This document shows, piece after piece, positions 26,187-37,518 of a DNA stretch of 64,000 nucleotides. A model generated the notes under the pieces. The model did not search any database. It was not told the DNA's origin and saw only the letters and a list, made by a program, of their open reading frames with translations. This DNA comes from Diphasiastrum complanatum (Eukaryota; Streptophyta; Lycopodiopsida; Lycopodiales; Lycopodiaceae): positions 72,305,706 to 72,369,705 of the forward strand of contig CM055097.1 in assembly GCA_029204225.1 (NCBI GenBank). Direction: 5' to 3'. A program made the translations under genes and the position numbers. Numbering within the stretch: the first letter of the stretch is position 1; every line of letters starts with the position of its first letter.

Positions 26187-26272
26187 CTATTTCTATTGAG
26201 TGTTATTTGGCCCCGACCAGCAAGGAAGGCCCTTGGGGAGCCCCCCCCCCAAATAACACTCAATAGAAATAG
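26187..26272. repeat. Perfect 24-bp inverted repeat (fold-back)
   Basis: The arm CTATTTCTATTGAGTGTTAT plus TTGG (26187-26210) is exactly complementary to 26249-26272. The loop of 38 bases is G- and C-rich and ends in ten C. A second small hairpin (GGCCCGAGGGCTTCGGGCC) follows at about 26278-26296. Confidence 0.85.
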
Positions 26273-26305
26273 GGGAAGGCCCGAGGGCTTCGGGCCTTCT
26301 CCTAG

Positions 26306-26731
26306 GTAATGCCATTGTGCAAAGGTTTTTTTTTTTTTTTTTGTTTCTGTTTTTTGACCGTACGGTACGGGTCTTACGGCCGTATACGTGGACCATTTTT
26401 TTTTTTTTCGATTTTTTGCCGTTTTTTTCTCGCAATTTTTCTACGTTTGTGGTGGAATGTGGATGTGGACAACAAATGGCGGGCTGCCACATAGCACATG
26501 CACATTCCACCGGAGAGAGGAGAGAGAACGTGCATTCCACCGGAGAGAGGAGAGAGAACGTGCATTCCACCGGAGAGAGAACGTGCATTTCACTGGAGAG
26601 AGGAGAGAGAAAGTGAATTCCACCGGAGAGAGGAGAGAGAATGACAGATTCCTAGGAGAGAGAAAATTGGATGGACATTATGCTCCTGAAGGTGGTCCCA
26701 AAATACAAAGGACACCTGAGCACAAGGCATT
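26306..26731. mobile_element. Possible small inverted-terminal element
   Basis: TAGGTAATGCCATTGTGC at about 26304 is imperfectly complementary to GCACAAGGCATTAC at about 26719. They enclose long T runs and the 30-bp tandem repeat. No target duplication was found, so this may only be coincidental pairing. Confidence 0.25.
26499..26642. repeat. 30-bp tandem repeat, five units
   Basis: The unit TGCATTCCACCGGAGAGAGG plus AGAGAGAACG is repeated from 26499. Units two and three are near exact, the fourth has lost about 8 bp, and the fifth is diverged (AATTCCACCGG). The open frames across it are artefacts of the repeat. Confidence 0.9.
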
Positions 26732-26829
26732 ACGGTGGCTTAATCAAGCAAATGGATGTACATATCCAAGCAAAGGCAAGGAACTCATATTACAGGATGC
26801 CATTGCGATAACATAAAATTCTAAAACCT

Positions 26830-27426
26830 CCAAATTTTCTTGATGGATAAGATCATTGTGAAGATTCCATTAAGTAAACAAGTGTTATACTCCAATTACC
26901 ATAAAACAAAATTTTATGCAACTAGATTGGACACATACAATACTTTTATGCTAAAGCTTGAGGAAATGTCTCTATAAGACCATATATGAATTAAATGTGT
27001 ATCTTGGGTCCGAACTAGAACTAGCTCAAGCCACATATGTAGACAAATGCTAGAAATAAGTAGCTCATAGTACTAGACACTACTGATATCAATATGCTAT
27101 GAGAAACCCCTGAATTAGCATGCAGGCATCGTGAAAACAATGCCATAAAACATTAACCATCAATTTGCCGCTAGAAAGGCAACATTACAACATGTAAAAC
27201 TAACAAGATCCCTTATGCATGCAATTATGTTACTTGAAAACGTGAGCCAAAGAACCATAAAAAGCTAGATAGAATAAGAAGCAATTCATAGGCAACTGAA
27301 AGAGAGATGTATTTTCATCCTCAAACTGCTAGTCAATATATACATTATATCTTCTCTTTGGTGTAGTCTTGCATGACATTAAGACTATTGTACTGACATA
27401 ATTGACTTAAGATTTCAATTCTAACA
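26830..27426 (-). repeat. Probable 3' LTR of a copia element
   Basis: On the minus strand the LTR starts TGTTAGAATTG at 27426, right after a purine tract (TTTAGGGAGAG). The internal boundary is sound; the outer boundary near 26830 is a guess. Confidence 0.45.
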
Positions 27427-27740
27427 CTCTCCCTAAAGCTTAAGTCTATTCTCAATGTAAACAGAAAGCTTATCCCTAAACACCTCAAACTTGTCTTTAT
27501 TAAAAGGTTTCGTAAGAACATCAACTATCTCATCTCCAACAATGTACTATTTTAACTTCATTACTAAGCACACATTCACATACAAAGTGATATTTAATTT
27601 CTATGTGCTTAGTTCTGGCATGATAAACATGATTCTTCACAAGCTATATGTTGCTTTGGCTATCGCAAAATATGGTACTCCCAAAATCCTACTAAAGTCC
27701 AATCTCTACAAGCGACTGTCGTAGCCAAACAACTTCTTGT
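27427..27740 (-). pseudogene. copia RNase H tail fragment
   Basis: Translation on the minus strand gives degenerate copia RNase H, including MPELSTKLNI (normally RTKHIDI), then VGDEIVDVLTKPFNKDKFEVF and DKLSVY before the polypurine tract. Stop codons interrupt the upstream part. It is truncated near 27740, where unrelated gag-like sequence begins. Confidence 0.75.
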
Positions 27741-27759
27741 ACAACATCATGCCCTTGAT

Positions 27760-29160
27760 CTTGCGGCGGTGGTGAAAATGTTGGCATGAACGACATGCGG
27801 ATATGAGGAGTTGTCTGTAGGATTGTAACCGCTGACTATTCATATCCTTTTATTATCTCTTTTGCCTTGGCTAACTCCATGGCGGCCTTTTCTTTGAATC
27901 CGTCAAACTTGGCTTAAAAATCTGATAATGCTTGCTTGTAGGTTTTGACTTTCCGAAGCAGGTATGTAATCTCATTCTGAGAGACAGGACGCTATGCTAC
28001 AGGTGTGTGAAGCAGATTATCCCATTCTTCCGCAACAACATCCAAATATTTTAATATACGCTCTTTCTCCAATTGTGCCATATCCAATTGGCCTTGCAAA
28101 AGAGAAATTTGTTGCCCGTTGTCTTGGGCGGCTTTGTCGGCTTGGTCCTGAGCATTGTTAAAGCTTCCTGGATTTTTGAAACATAGTCTTCTAGGGCCTG
28201 TTCATGTTGCTTGGCCTTCTTGAGGTCGGCCTCTGATTTTGCTTCGTGTTGTTTTGCTATCTGGAGCTCCCGATTGATTTGAATCAGTTTTTGGTTGATC
28301 AATGTATTTTAAGAATTTAGATCGGAGATCCTCTTCTCCAATGCTATTTTCCCCTCCATCATATTCTGGATCATTCGCCCTAGGTGGGTGTGAATTTCCA
28401 TGACGTCACCAGAATCAAAAGTGAGAACATGTAATGTAGTTGTGGTAGGAGCTGATCCAGTAGGTTGCATTGATTTGGCTTGAAGACTGGCCTGCGGATC
28501 TTCCTCTTCGAACACGTCTTCACCCTTGTATCCTTCTGGTACCTAAGGATCAAAAAACTTGGGAGAGCGTACCATAGATCGGATTGACAAGGTGTTGGGT
28601 GCCTGAAATGTCGTTGATGGATCTGCTACTATATCTGGTTGAGGAGTAGCATCAAAATTTTGGGAAGCATCCAAGAACTGGTTGAATCCCATTCTAGTGG
28701 AGTTGGGATCAATAGGTGTAGGTCTCTGGGGCATGAAAATTGTTCTTTTGTATCAAGGGGATTGGAATCATTGAACAGTTCCATGAACCTTTGGGTAGCC
28801 AACGACATGGCTGTAGTGTGTGTGGGTGAGGTGGCCTGTGCTTTTGCGACTTGAATTGTGGAGCCAATTGTTACAAAAGGCATTATTGAGGAGTCGGTGG
28901 CAAGGGTAGTGGCAGAGGATGGGGGTATGAGTAGTTCAATGACTCGTGCAACTTGCGATAGGATGGATGGGTTGCAAGTATTTGGATGTCGAGTGTATGT
29001 TCATATACCCAAGAGTGACAAAGCCAAAATGTAGTTGAAGACTTTGAAGTGCATCTTTACAGGGCATGTCGAGCAAACTGAGGGGTATATATGCCATGAT
29101 CCAGTTGGATGACGTGTGTATTGATGCCATGATCCAGTCATGATGTATTGTATGACGAAG
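27760..29160 (-). pseudogene. Degenerate gag-like/coiled-coil ORF of a retrotransposon
   Basis: Successive minus-strand frames (28629-28883, 28543-28734, 28309-28515, 28051-28302) form one decayed protein. It has a threonine- and proline-rich start, an acidic part (EDVFEEEDPQASL), and a long heptad-rich coiled coil (INRELQIAKQHEAKSEADLKK). A TAG separates two same-frame pieces near 28541. A similar architecture appears at 51930-53170. I infer a gag or extra ORF of a plant gypsy-type element from this layout and the neighbours; no diagnostic motif is present. Confidence 0.45.
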
Positions 29161-29417
29161 TCCATAGGTTTGGAGACGAAGAAAAGGATAGTGATGAACT
29201 ATCCAAGCTTCTCAATGAGGACAAAACAACTCCACCACTACATGAAGACCATCAGGATGATGAAATGGGACGTGGTACTCCTGCTATTGCAGAGACGAGA
29301 TGGAGAGTAAGAAACAAATCTATTGGATTAGAAAAGATTAAGGTTGCAGGTAAAAGGAAGGAGCAGGATGTACCTTGGGATTCTTACTCACCTCATAGTG
29401 AATCACCTCAATACTAA
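29148..29417 (+). CDS. Unrecognised 89-residue frame
   Basis: A highly charged plus-strand frame with an acidic first half (DEEKDSDELSKLLNEDK) and basic second half (VAGKRKEQD), ending just before the likely chromovirus LTR. It resembles the hydrophilic tails of transposase-derived proteins, but no conserved motif is present. It could be a truncated exon or chance. Confidence 0.2.
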   Translation: MYDEVHRFGDEEKDSDELSKLLNEDKTTPPLHEDHQDDEMGRGTPAIAETRWRVRNKSIGLEKIKVAGKRKEQDVPWDSYSPHSESPQY

Positions 29418-29429
29418 GCAATAGAATTT

Positions 29430-29776
29430 CACACATGCCAGTCAACATTGACGTAGGAATCGATAGAACGATGACTCATGCATGAGTTAGTTACTGATAT
29501 GTAGTGCGAGGACAATGACAAATGCTCAAAAAAAATAGCCAAATCAAGAAAGGACACATGTTTGCCCACGTTTAGATCATACAACCGCACATGTGTTTGC
29601 CCATCCCAAACCTTGTACTAACTCTATTTAGTGTGTTTTGGGCCTCACAAGGATATTAGTTACTTTTGGGTCACGTCTAGTATGATGTGGCATAACTAAC
29701 AGCTTGATTCACTGGAGTACCATGTATCCAAGACTAGGAGTATACTGAATTCTATGTACTGGCCATGGACATGACA
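29430..29776 (-). repeat. Probable 3' LTR of a chromovirus (Ty3/gypsy)
   Basis: On the minus strand the LTR starts TGTCATGTCCATGGCC at 29776 after the purine tract TTCAAGGGGGGCAGA. This is the usual arrangement downstream of a gypsy integrase with chromodomain. The outer boundary near 29430 is uncertain. Confidence 0.5.
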
Positions 29777-29804
29777 TTCTGCCCCCCTTGAACTGCTCCT
29801 GTCC

Positions 29805-29987
29805 TCAGAAGTTGAACTTAGGCAAATTCTTCTTTATGCTACCAACTCTCTCCCATGAATCATCATCCTCAGTACGACCATGCCACCGAATTAAGCACTC
29901 AGAGATAGAATGATTTCTCAATTGTTTATCTCTGGTTTTGAGCACTTTCTCAAGTTCCAAAGGTACACTAAGCGACAAATTGTCCAA
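29805..29987 (-). pseudogene. Chromodomain tail of a Ty3/gypsy integrase
   Basis: The 60-residue minus-strand frame carries a chromodomain: KVLKTRDKQLRN, SECLIRWHGRTEDDDSWERV, then IKKNLPKF and a stop just before the polypurine tract. Chromodomains at the integrase C-terminus define chromoviruses and direct insertion to marked chromatin. Only this end of the element remains; upstream sequence is replaced by a plus-strand gypsy pol. Confidence 0.8.
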
Positions 29988-30069
29988 ATGGGATAAATCC
30001 TCATCTGATCCTTTGTATAACCTTCATGTAAACTTAGTTTCAAATGACTTACATGAAATATTGGGTGTG

Positions 30070-32470
30070 CAGCCGATTTTTCTTGAAGATTGAGTTGGGA
30101 TTCACACTAGAACTAGCCACGTTGACCGCCCTCAAACTAGCCAACAATTCAGTGATCAAACCAGAAGGAAAACTTAAGAGTGTACCAATCACTGTAACCG
30201 ACAGAACCATCCAGGTAGATTTCTACGTGATGTGAATGTATGCTGAGAATCGGGGGTATTCTATGTTGTTAGGACGACCATGGCTCAAATTGAGCAATTG
30301 TATTGTAGACATCCCAGCAGGAGAAACAACGACGCTTACCATACCACTTGAAGGAAGGGGTCTATAAAGAGTTAGAACGACTTAGGCGGGCAGGGCTAAT
30401 ATTTCCTGTTGAAAACATCGAGTGGTGCTCTCCAATTGTACCACGAACGAAGAAGAACTCCACACGTATCTGAGTATGTGTAGACTACAAGCGCTTGAAC
30501 AAACAAACTAGGAAGGACTACTATCCACTACCATTTATAGATCAGGTCCTAGAAGAGATGGCGGGGAGGGAACAATATTCATTCATGGATTGCTTTGCCG
30601 ACTATAACCAGATAGCCATAGCAGAGGAAGACAAATTAAAAAACCACCTTCACTACCACATTCGGAGTATTTGCATACCACGTCATGTCGTTTGGGCTTA
30701 CCAATGCGCCAGGAACCTACCAACGATTCATGAATGAACAATTTCAGGACATCTTAGATGAGAATCTCAAAGTCTTCATAGATGACCTTTTGGGGCATCT
30801 GCGATCACTGACCACCTCACCATACTCGAAAAATGCTTCCAAAAGTGCGCAGCCACCTGCATCGCCTTGAACGCCAACAAGTGTCTGTTTGGGGTACCAT
30901 ATGGAGTGTTGTTAGGCCATGTGATCAGTAAGTACGGCATGCCCACCGATCCCAAAAAGATCGCCATGATATTAGCTATGATGGCCCCCACCACCGTGAG
31001 TCAACTTCAAACCTTCCTAGGTTCAACTAGTTATTACAAACGATATGTGATGGTCTACGACTCCCACACATACCCCATGAGGGGCTTATTGAAAAATGAA
31101 ACCAAATGGTCATGGGACAAAGAGTGCGAGAAGTCATTCCAAGGATTAAAAACAGCCCTAGCCAATGCCCCAATTCTGAAACCACCGATGTACGATAGGG
31201 AATTCTACGTATTTATTAGCACCACTGATACATGCATCAACTGTTGCTTAGCCCAAATCTGGGATAAGATTTACCACCTTATTATCTTCATAGGAAGGAA
31301 ACTGAACAAAGCAGAACTTAACTACTCAAAGGTTGAGAAGATATGTTTAGGGATAGCCTACGTCGTTGCCAAGCTTAGACATTATCTATTACACCGGAAA
31401 GTGACCTTCTTTACCAAAAGCACGGCAGTAACTCTGATGATGAACAAACTAGAACCACCCGAACGACTGATGAAGTGGATCATATCTCTTCAAGAATTTG
31501 ACTATGCCCTCCAGAGCAACCCACCTAGGTTACAAGGACTTACTGACTGCATTTGTGAACTAGGAGGGGTGACCAACACCTATAGCGAATGGGAGACATA
31601 TCATTGAAAGAACTATTGAAGGTAGACGTTGCACAGATTCTCGTTTGGTATGCGGCATTAGCAACTTACTTATCGACATTAGATGCCCCCGAGGACATGA
31701 CCCCAGGAAAAACATAAGTTACTCTACAGGCCTTGAAGTTTGCACTCATAGGAGGAACCTTATATAGACGAGGGGTGGAAGGAATATATCGGCGTTGTAT
31801 AACCCCCGAGGAAGCTAAATTTGTCCTAGAAGAGTGCCGCGATTCTGCTTGCGGTGGCCATTTTTCCGGTCAACTCATAGGGCATATGGTCCTAAGGGCT
31901 GGATATTGGTGGCCCACACTATTCCAAGACGCTCACACCCATGCGAAAAACTGTGATACTTGCCAATGGGTAGATGTATCAGAAAACAGGGTACGAGTTC
32001 CTATACAGCCATGCCTTCCATTCAAAAAGTGGGGTATCGATTTTGTGGGATCAATACACCCGACATCATCTAGTATGAAACACTACATCATAGTAGCCAC
32101 CAACTATTTTACTAAATGGGCCGAAGCACAAGCAGTAGCAGAGGATAACTCGAAAGAAACAGTCTGGTTCTTACAGTGATAAGGCGATTTGGTACTCCAC
32201 GAGAGATCGTATCTGATAGAGGGACCCACTTCTTGAACAAAACAATCAACCAACTAACGATCAAACATCGCAAAAGTACCCCCTACCACCCACAGGCCAA
32301 TGGACAAGCAGAAAAAGCACAAACAAGCAGTTAGTGGGTACTCTAAGAAAGACTATGTCAGAAGGCTCTGGCAGCATCATTCTACTCCATCGTTGCCAGA
32401 TTATAACAACTCCCAATATCCAAACTGATCGGCCAATCAAAGTAGAAACCAACGACGTGTTTTGATCTGG
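30070..32470 (+). pseudogene. Ty3/gypsy pol: protease, RT, RNase H, integrase (decayed)
   Basis: A plus-strand gypsy polyprotein broken by stops and frameshifts. Protease-like sequence (LATLTALKLANNS, GYSMLLGRPWLK) lies at 30110-30290. RT follows with RAGLIFPVENIEWCSP, VCVDYKRLNKQTRKDYYPLP, MSFGLTNAPGTYQRFMN and the catalytic FIDD near 30775-30790. RNase H and the connection are at 30867-31607 (KCLFGV, LGHVIS, TFLGSTSYYKRY, RKLNKAELNYSKVEK). Integrase at 31733-32179 shows the HHCC zinc finger (H...H...NCDTCQ) and WGIDFVG, and in other frames SDRGTHFLNK and YHPQANGQAEK. The gene is clearly dead. The absence of a chromodomain and the style suggest the Tat/Athila side rather than chromoviruses. 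Confidence 0.88.
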
Positions 32471-33600
32471 AGTGAGCCCTCAATTAACGCCCATGAAAGA
32501 GGAACAAACCCTCCAGAATTGGAGGCAGTCGTAGTCAAGCCCACAGTCTGTGGTAGGCACTAGATCAGAGTTCTAGGAATGCCACTTGGGAAGTTGGACA
32601 ACAAACTTTGTCATCATCATCACTAGTTCTCCTCCACGACAAGCAAACTACATTGGGCAAGTGACTTGGGGTTTTTCACGGCACACCGGTCCCTTGGTTC
32701 ATAAAGGTATACACCCCATCATTGAAGTATATTGCTTTTCCCCTTCTTAAGCTCTTGTGATAATGGGATATGACGATTGGATTGTGAATGTCGTTGGCAT
32801 GATTAGCTTAGCATAACCCGTACTTGGCTTGGCTCCAATTTTAAGTTAGCATGGCTACCTTGATATGAACTTGCTTAATGATGATCAAATTAGATAGCAT
32901 GCTAGTTGTGTTTCTTCATAGTATGCTCACAATTATCGAAGGTTAAAATCTCTATGCACATTATGCTTAGATTATAAGACTTAGTTTGATGTTGTATTTG
33001 GGAATGAGATGTTTTGTGCATGATTAAGTCAGTGACCTGACCTCTTTGAAATAGAAGAGCGGGTTGTCACTGCGCGTGGTTGAAATACACCGCCTCGGTT
33101 AGAAGTCATCATAGTCACCTCCATCGTTGGAACTGCCTAGTGAAATACCTAGGCCTGACGCTTGGCAAAATAGCACTGCCTATCAAACAAGGTGGTGCAT
33201 ATAATTGCACCCTCACACTGCACAGAACTAATCATGATATATTATAGCATAATCATTTGATGACTGTTTGCTTATTTCACCATGATCGTTGGAACACTCT
33301 AGTGATGCATTCCAAGTTAATAACTAGCCACAGACGATGACTTCATTTCCTTTGACCTATGATTGCTAATTGAGTACCCCTATGAAGATCTCTATAGCGT
33401 TTGTAAGTAATTGCACTCGTGTGACCTCTGGCCTTGAATCTCAACCATTGTGAAGTACCAAAGATGTTGACATAAACAATACTACCCGGAATCGTACTTA
33501 GGGTTATAGATATGATCCCATCATGACAATAGTAGGTGTCTCTAGAGACTTAGGGTGGGGAATGTGCCGAACAACTCCCTTCCTCATGAGGGGTTGGACC
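32471..33600. other. Non-coding interval after gypsy pol
   Basis: No supported frame. It may include the 3' untranslated part or an LTR of the gypsy element, but no clear ends or polypurine tract were identified. The word GTTGGAACACTCTAGTGA and a related GTTGGAACTGCCTAGTGA occur near 33285 and 33126. Confidence 0.4.
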
Positions 33601-33614
33601 CTTGAGCACAATGG

Positions 33615-34001
33615 ATGAAAAATCAGTTCCACCCTACATTAGGGGATGTTTGTCAATTGATCCGAGAAGGAGCCACACACTATTATTTCTATACCCCAGC
33701 ATTCTACCCTCACTTATGGGCGGGAGATACTATATTTAGAATACAACATTGCGGGGGTTATAGTCACTTTGAAATCTATGAGTTCATTATCGATGGGTCT
33801 CGGCATCTAACTTACGTCATTTCTACCGACTACACAAGACCCATCCAGCCTTTCATACCATTCGGATCGCCAATGCAGTCACCCGGACCAGTTGGCGGTA
33901 CCAATAGACCTCCAGAACTAGATCCACCAAAAAGACAGAGGGATGAAGACAATAGTGATGATCCCTCTATGGATTTCTACCCAGAGGGGTGGACGATCTA
34001 G
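33615..34001 (+). CDS. Unrecognised 128-residue frame downstream of gypsy pol
   Basis: Starts MKNQFHPTLGDVCQLIREGA and is rich in aromatic residues (THYYFYTPAFYPHLWAGD, GGYSHFEIYEF). It ends in a proline-rich then acidic tail (PPKRQRDEDNSDD). It sits between a plus-strand gypsy pol and a minus-strand gypsy gag. The amino-acid composition looks like real protein, more so than other short frames nearby. It could be an additional ORF of a gypsy element or an exon fragment. I do not recognise a family. Confidence 0.35.
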   Translation: MKNQFHPTLGDVCQLIREGATHYYFYTPAFYPHLWAGDTIFRIQHCGGYSHFEIYEFIIDGSRHLTYVISTDYTRPIQPFIPFGSPMQSPGPVGGTNRPPELDPPKRQRDEDNSDDPSMDFYPEGWTI

Positions 34002-34099
34002 AGGATGAAGAGTCTGGACCTCAGGACCGATAGGATTGGGATTGTAGTTACACCTCCTTGCAGCCGTGCCTCTCGGGGCCTAGAAAACCCTCATCGGTT

Positions 34100-36066
34100 G
34101 GGGAGCACGGGGTGGTTGAGATGGCCCTCGGGATTGGAAGCGGTATCCCTCAATCACTCATGTAAGGGCAGTGTGGGCCCTTCCCCTGTAGGGCTTCCTC
34201 GCGAGACCAATCCCCCGTCAGGAATTTCCCTTAAGAAAAAGGGATGTGCAGGTGCAGCACCTCCTACAAAAGTAGGACTATTAAGTGGTGATTTACCATG
34301 TTGTATTGGATTGGTGTCCCCTTTCAATGATACTGTATGATTTATAGTTTTCATCATGGCTAAGATGGTTTGGCATTCATTCGTAGCAATAAAGGCCTCT
34401 ATTGTGGTTCTGGCTCTAGACACTGCTTCTTCGAATGGTGTAACCCCAGATTGGCATACTTCTAGCTGTATAGCTGGGTGTAGGCCCCTCAAGAAAAGAG
34501 TGAGTACTAATTGAGATGATACCTCAGTTGTTAGCCCTATGTTCAATTGGCAAACGATCTCCTTGAGTCGTTTAACATATAGGCGTATTGATTATCTTGG
34601 TTCTTGTTGTATCATGGTCAAAGCAAACATCAAGCTATCAACATTGTGTTTGAGTCCAAACTCTGCTATAAACAATTGTGACAGTTTCTCCAAGGTGGTA
34701 ATGAAAGCTTTGGGTAAATTATAGTACCATCGTCTAGCTAACCCTATTAGAGTTGTGAAAAACAACATCATTCTATGCATTGGATTTATGACAGTGTTGG
34801 TGAACATCAGCGTGTCAAATTCCTGGATATGTCTATGGGCATCTTCATCAGTGCCTCCGTGAAATTGAGGTAGAGAGCCTACTATTCTTGGTGCCCTTCC
34901 GATACCATCATGTATAACTAATGGCTAAGTGACTCTTCGTGTCAATGGTGCAATAGATGGAGGGCTAGGTATTTGCACAGTCGGTTGAGCTTGAGCTCGA
35001 TGGTCATCTTCAGCTAAAATTTCTTCTTCCATGTTCTGGTTAGTGTGATTCTCGAGGCCCATGTCTGGCTCAAGTTTACTTTCTACCATCGGTCCCTGTT
35101 TTGACAGTATGTCATCATCCATCATCTCTTCGTCACTTTTTGCTTCATCACCCACCACTTCATTGGGCTCTGATTAAATTCCATCTTCAGATACGGTCTC
35201 CCACTCAGATTCATCACTATAACTCTCAACTGGATTAGATATCTCACCTTCATTGTCATATTGAGTTGAGCACTCTCCTAATTCTATTTCTAATTGGATG
35301 TCATCTATGTGGATATCTGAAAGTGTTTCCCACTCTTGCAGTGAGAGTGCTATTGCTATGAGATCGACAGTACTATCTTCTGGATCTTCAAGAAGATTTG
35401 GCATTGTGCATTCTTGTGGTGACTGCTCTTGGGTTTCAATGATTTTTGGGAATAGGGGAGGTAAATCTCCTGCTAAACTCCTGCTATCTGCGGCTAGAGT
35501 TGGTTTGGCCTCTTGCATCAAAATTTGTAAAGCCAAGTCTAGTTTGGCGAAAGAGAATCCATCTAGATCTAGTTGCGGTCCTTCAACTAGATGTGGCTCT
35601 AGCTGAGGTTCAATCAAAAGGTCCTCTAATATGACATGTTTTTCTTTGATGGCATCTAGTTTTGATGGTGTTTGGTCTTTCCTTTCACCTCATTTTGTTC
35701 AAGAGACTCTAGGAATGCATCTATGGCACTGGCAAGTCCTTTTTCGGTCATTACTTTAGGTGTCTCTATCGACCTATTGTGCTCATAGAGAATTCCCTGT
35801 TTCTCTAATTCTAGAGGAGGCATCTCAGTATCATGCATAAGATCTGCAAAATACAAGCTAGTAGGACTCCTCCTGTGGGTATTCCTCTACTATCTTTTCA
35901 GAAGACCCTAAGCTCTCATCATCGCTGATGGGTTGATATGGGCTTGTGCCTCCATCATTCATGGACATTTGGTCAACATCAAGTGATGGACATTCGATCA
36001 ACATCAAGTGATGTCCCATCAAGGAGTGGATAAGATCGTTGGAATTCTAATCTTTTCCTACTCATC
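34100..36066 (-). pseudogene. Ty3/gypsy gag, decayed
   Basis: Starting from MSRKRLEF at 36066, several frames (35656-35856, 35174-35617, 34925-35158, 34592-34807, 34154-34546) build a gag with long acidic N-terminal half. Between the frames the typical FHGGTDEDAHRHIQEFD lead-in is readable, followed by the Retrotrans_gag core ARRWYYNLPKAFITTLEKLS and LFIAEFGLKHNVD, then QLVLTLFLRGLHPAIQ. There are several stops and no downstream pol. The strand is opposite to the gypsy pol at 30-32 kb, so the two are separate insertions. Confidence 0.8.
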
Positions 36067-36089
36067 CCTTCGCCCTCCTTCTACTCTCA

Positions 36090-36945
36090 AAGAATTCTAT
36101 CTCTCAGAGTCAGTATGCAAAAAACACGAAAAGTAAGAAACAGTCATAACCGCAAAGCTATCGCCAGCCTACAGTCTGACCGAAGGGAACCGTTAAATCA
36201 ATGTTTACAAAGAAGCACGACTCAAACCGCAAACCACAAGAAACTACAAACTGCAAGGGAGTCGTTAAAACCCATAGGTTACCATCTACGAGCACTTGCG
36301 AAATCTCGTCGACCACCGCAAGTGACTTTCTTATGATCTCCTACGAATGACCAGAGTCAACTCTCCTCAACCGTTTGTAAACATAACGAAATCGACCAGC
36401 GACGACGATTTATGAGTTCCTATGAAGTCAACTAACAACGGTTGACCCATCTCATCGTTTAGCTCCGTAAGTTATCACTTACGATTATCAACGAAGGAAG
36501 CAAACGATTATCTACAAAGCAAATGATCAATAGCTGATCGAATGACCAGCGACTGTTCAAACAATTGTGGATAGACTACGGCCATCATGGCCTACATCCT
36601 TGCACTACGATGCATACGGAGGATACGTTACTCTATATTTCTCCTCCATGACGCTCCAATAACGGATCTACGAATCTCGTTTAAACGGCTGTTAATCATC
36701 TTGCGAACTGTGATTACAATAAATCAAAGGACTCTGACAACTATAAATATGTATTTGAACGAAGAGAAGGGGTGATAGGTATTGTTGAGTTGAACAATTT
36801 GTATGCACAGAGTGATCAAACAACCAAAAGGTCTTAAGTAACTAGCTCTTTAGAGTTAGTGATTTATACAGAGAGATCTAGAACTTTAGATATTGTTTTG
36901 AGTCTGTAATTAGGAGCACGCGCTTATCAGCGTGCTTATGCTCTC
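36090..36945. repeat. Possible LTR with TATA box
   Basis: No gene. TATAAATA near 36742, TTAGATATTG near 36886 and GCTTATCAGCGTGCTT near 36926 parallel a segment at 19370-19600, suggesting two LTRs of one family in plus orientation. It ends where copia copy A begins, so it probably replaced copy A's outer LTR. Confidence 0.35.
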
Positions 36946-37239
36946 TCTAATTAGTATAGACCTCCTTTCTAATTCTCTAAAGTAGTTTCCATAATTGATA
37001 TAGAGAATAGTGTCCAAATTGGATGCTTCACTATTTCTTACATCAATTTTACACACCAAGATATAACTAGAACATGAAGAACCAAATAGAATGCGAATGA
37101 AATGATTCCTCCATGTTTCAAAATTTGAACTTTTTAGAAAATTATTGCAACCAAACAATAAATGTGAGTGATGACCACTTGCTTGCTTGTCTCCTCCAAC
37201 TTTGTCCTTTCTTGATATGTCTCCACCATAAAACTCCAT
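36910..37239 (-). pseudogene. Copy A: 3'-terminal frame shared with copy B
   Basis: The frame begins MEFYGGDISRKDKVGGDKQA and includes WRNHFIRILFGSSCSSYIL. The equivalent in copy B (45401-45679) is strongly similar, with few substitutions and no relation to known copia domains. Nucleotide similarity is high too, so protein-level conservation cannot be claimed. The copy A frame extends past 36950 into flanking DNA. Confidence 0.45.
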
Positions 37240-37518
37240 GAATGAGCCTCCATTGCCATCTTGTCACAAGATATCATCAACACTTGATGAATTGGCCATG
37301 AATGAGTGACATAATGAACCTCCAATAGCTTCTTTTCTATCAAAAAAACCAGCCAAGAATTCTAGTACAACTCCAACATCAAAATGATGCAAACCAATGT
37401 AGCTAGTTTTACCATATCTTGACAATTTGCACACATCCACATGAAATTGCTCATACATGAAATAAAAGAAGTACAGTAAACGTGAAAAAAACTTTCTTGA
37501 TGTTCCTTTGATCTTACT

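Noticed and set aside
26193-26816. Frames over the T-rich and 30-bp repeat region
   Set aside because: Poly-Phe and repeated HSTGERRE peptides come from homopolymers and the tandem repeat.
34005-34340. Plus-strand frame rich in Gly, Pro and Ser
   Set aside because: Lies opposite the gypsy gag on the minus strand, whose motifs are clear.
36090-36945. Calling this the missing 3' LTR of copy A
   Set aside because: It lacks the TGAGAGATTTC edge and shows no similarity to copy A's 5' LTR; it more resembles the segment at 19340-19640.
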